Of a DNA stretch of 27,400 bases, positions 26,816 to 27,400 are shown one piece after another. Positions within the stretch are counted from its first letter, which is position 1; every line of letters begins with the position of its first letter. The position numbers and the translations under genes are program-made. The notes under the pieces are model-generated. The model made no database searches, was not told the origin of the DNA, and worked only from the letters and a program-made list of their open reading frames with translations. This DNA is from a virus, in IMG/VR virus record IMGVR_UViG_3300004154_000351, positions 1 to 27,400 of that record; one strand, written 5' to 3'.

Positions 26816-27400
26816 ATGTCCGACACTCCACCTTATGTCGCCCTCGGCGACGTCACCACGGTAATCAGCACCGTTACCGACGATACCCGTTTCGCGTGCG
26901 CGCTGGGCGTCACCACCTGGGGCGCAATCAAGGCTGCCTTGCAAGGCCCCATTGATGACAAAGTGGCCACGGCCATCGCGGCCAAGATGACGGAAATCAA
27001 CGCGGCTGCCACCGCCGCCGGCGCGTCCGCCGCCGCTGCCGCGCTCAGTCAGACGGCAGCAGCCAGCAACGCCAGCGCCGCCGCAACGACGAAGACGCAA
27101 ACCGAGACGCTGAAGGGCGAAACGCAGACCCTCCGCGACGAAGTGGAAGAGATGCACGGCGAGGTGCAATCGAACACCGAAGCGGTGACAGCGCTCGCCG
27201 AGGACGCCGCCGAATCGGCGACGGTGGCAGAAGATTCGCGCGTGCGGGCCGTGGACGCCCTGGCAGGGTTTGCCGACAGCTACGCTTTCCGAGGCTTTTG
27301 GAGCACCAACACAGCGCCCGTCCCCACGGCGGCGGGTAACTGGTGGATTATCTCCGTTGCGTGCACCTTTGCCTCCATCAACTGGGCGGTCAACGACCGC
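26816..27400 (+). CDS. Alanine-rich tail fibre-like protein, 3' truncated by window
   Basis: 195 codons are visible from the ATG at 26816 with no stop to the right edge. The first 50 residues (PPYVALGDVTTVISTVTDDTRF) are followed by a long Ala/Thr/Ser-rich helical repeat (about 55-150) with coiled-coil character (KGETQTLRDEVEEMHGEVQ). After it, FRGFWSTNTAPVPTAAGNWW resembles the TAPxxPxxGxxW motifs of phage tail fibres. It is probably a tail fibre or tip protein. The minus-strand reading across it is antisense only. Confidence 0.65.
   Translation, partial: MSDTPPYVALGDVTTVISTVTDDTRFACALGVTTWGAIKAALQGPIDDKVATAIAAKMTEINAAATAAGASAAAAALSQTAAASNASAAATTKTQTETLKGETQTLRDEVEEMHGEVQSNTEAVTALAEDAAESATVAEDSRVRAVDALAGFADSYAFRGFWSTNTAPVPTAAGNWWIISVACTFASINWAVNDR

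Larger units (their letters stand above)
1076..27400. mobile_element. Mu-like transposable prophage, left part; right end not in window
   Basis: The segment carries a MuA-type transposase, MuB-type ATPase, Gam, DUF3486 and gp28/gp29-like packaging proteins, an I-type protease, major capsid, gpF- and gpG-like proteins and a tail tube. This is the hallmark set of Mu-like transposable phages. Early genes run leftward to about 1375 and late genes run rightward beyond the window. The left boundary is inferred from the first TTGGGTAC site at 1091 and the nearest upstream TG at 1076. The boundary could be a few tens of bases away. Confidence 0.9.

Noticed and set aside
1-27400. tRNA, rRNA and CRISPR arrays
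   Set aside because: No cloverleaf-like tRNA sequence, no rRNA and no regularly spaced repeats with unique spacers were seen. The three 11-bp repeats at 12398 have no spacers.

Overview
The window holds one host gene fragment followed by most of a Mu-like transposable prophage. At the left edge is the 3' part of a bacterial Ste24/M48-type CAAX prenyl endopeptidase gene (to 1084). From just after, or at the very end of, that gene to the right edge everything reads as phage. The genes are GC-rich and tightly packed, with many 4-bp ATGA overlaps. The host is probably a GC-rich Gram-negative bacterium: the phage carries a lipoprotein outer spanin, and the CAAX protease C-terminus reminds me of Verrucomicrobiota (Opitutales-like) proteins. 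That placement is a low-confidence inference from memory.

Layout. (1) 1085-1374: putative phage left end with three same-direction TTGGGTAY sites, spaced much like the transposase sites of the Mu left end, plus leftward terminator-like hairpins. (2) 12393 down to 1375, minus strand: the early operon. It starts with a small ribbon-helix-helix (RHH) protein and continues with many small unknown genes, a DUF3102-like protein, the MuA-type transposase, the MuB-type AAA+ ATPase, Gam, a GemA/DUF1018-like protein, a second RHH protein, a conserved phage protein, three small membrane proteins and an ASCH-domain protein. It is interrupted by one plus-strand gene (11276-11668), a membrane-anchored protein that recalls SieB-type superinfection exclusion. 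(3) 12394-13930: the immunity region. Two divergent RHH genes flank three tandem 11-bp repeats that overlie a TTGACA promoter. The rightward RHH gene appears leaderless and heads a short operon with a 49-aa ORF and two membrane proteins sharing an N-terminal motif. The operon ends at two strong terminators. (4) 13931-14308: no gene, but a run of hairpins that may be a structured RNA or late leader. (5) 14309 to the end, plus strand: holin, overlapping spanin pair, DUF2730-like and winged-helix proteins, small and large terminase, portal, protease/scaffold, decoration protein, major capsid, DUF1320-like connector, DNA adenine methylase, head-morphogenesis protein fused to an ADP-ribosyltransferase-like domain, gpG-like protein, tail terminator-like protein, tail tube, a tail protein and the start of an alanine-rich fibre-like gene.

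How it works together. The RHH pair and its operators probably form the lysis/lysogeny switch. The early operon performs replicative transposition (A, B) and protects DNA ends (Gam). The late operon lyses the cell and builds the particle. Accessory cargo sits in three places: the plus-strand gene inside the early operon, the membrane genes behind the repressor, and a minus-strand 54-aa gene with its own near-consensus promoter inside the head/tail operon, next to the ADP-ribosyltransferase fusion. No sheath gene is seen between the connector genes and the tail tube, which suggests a non-contractile tail. No endolysin, Mor/C-type activator, tRNA or CRISPR array was found in the window.
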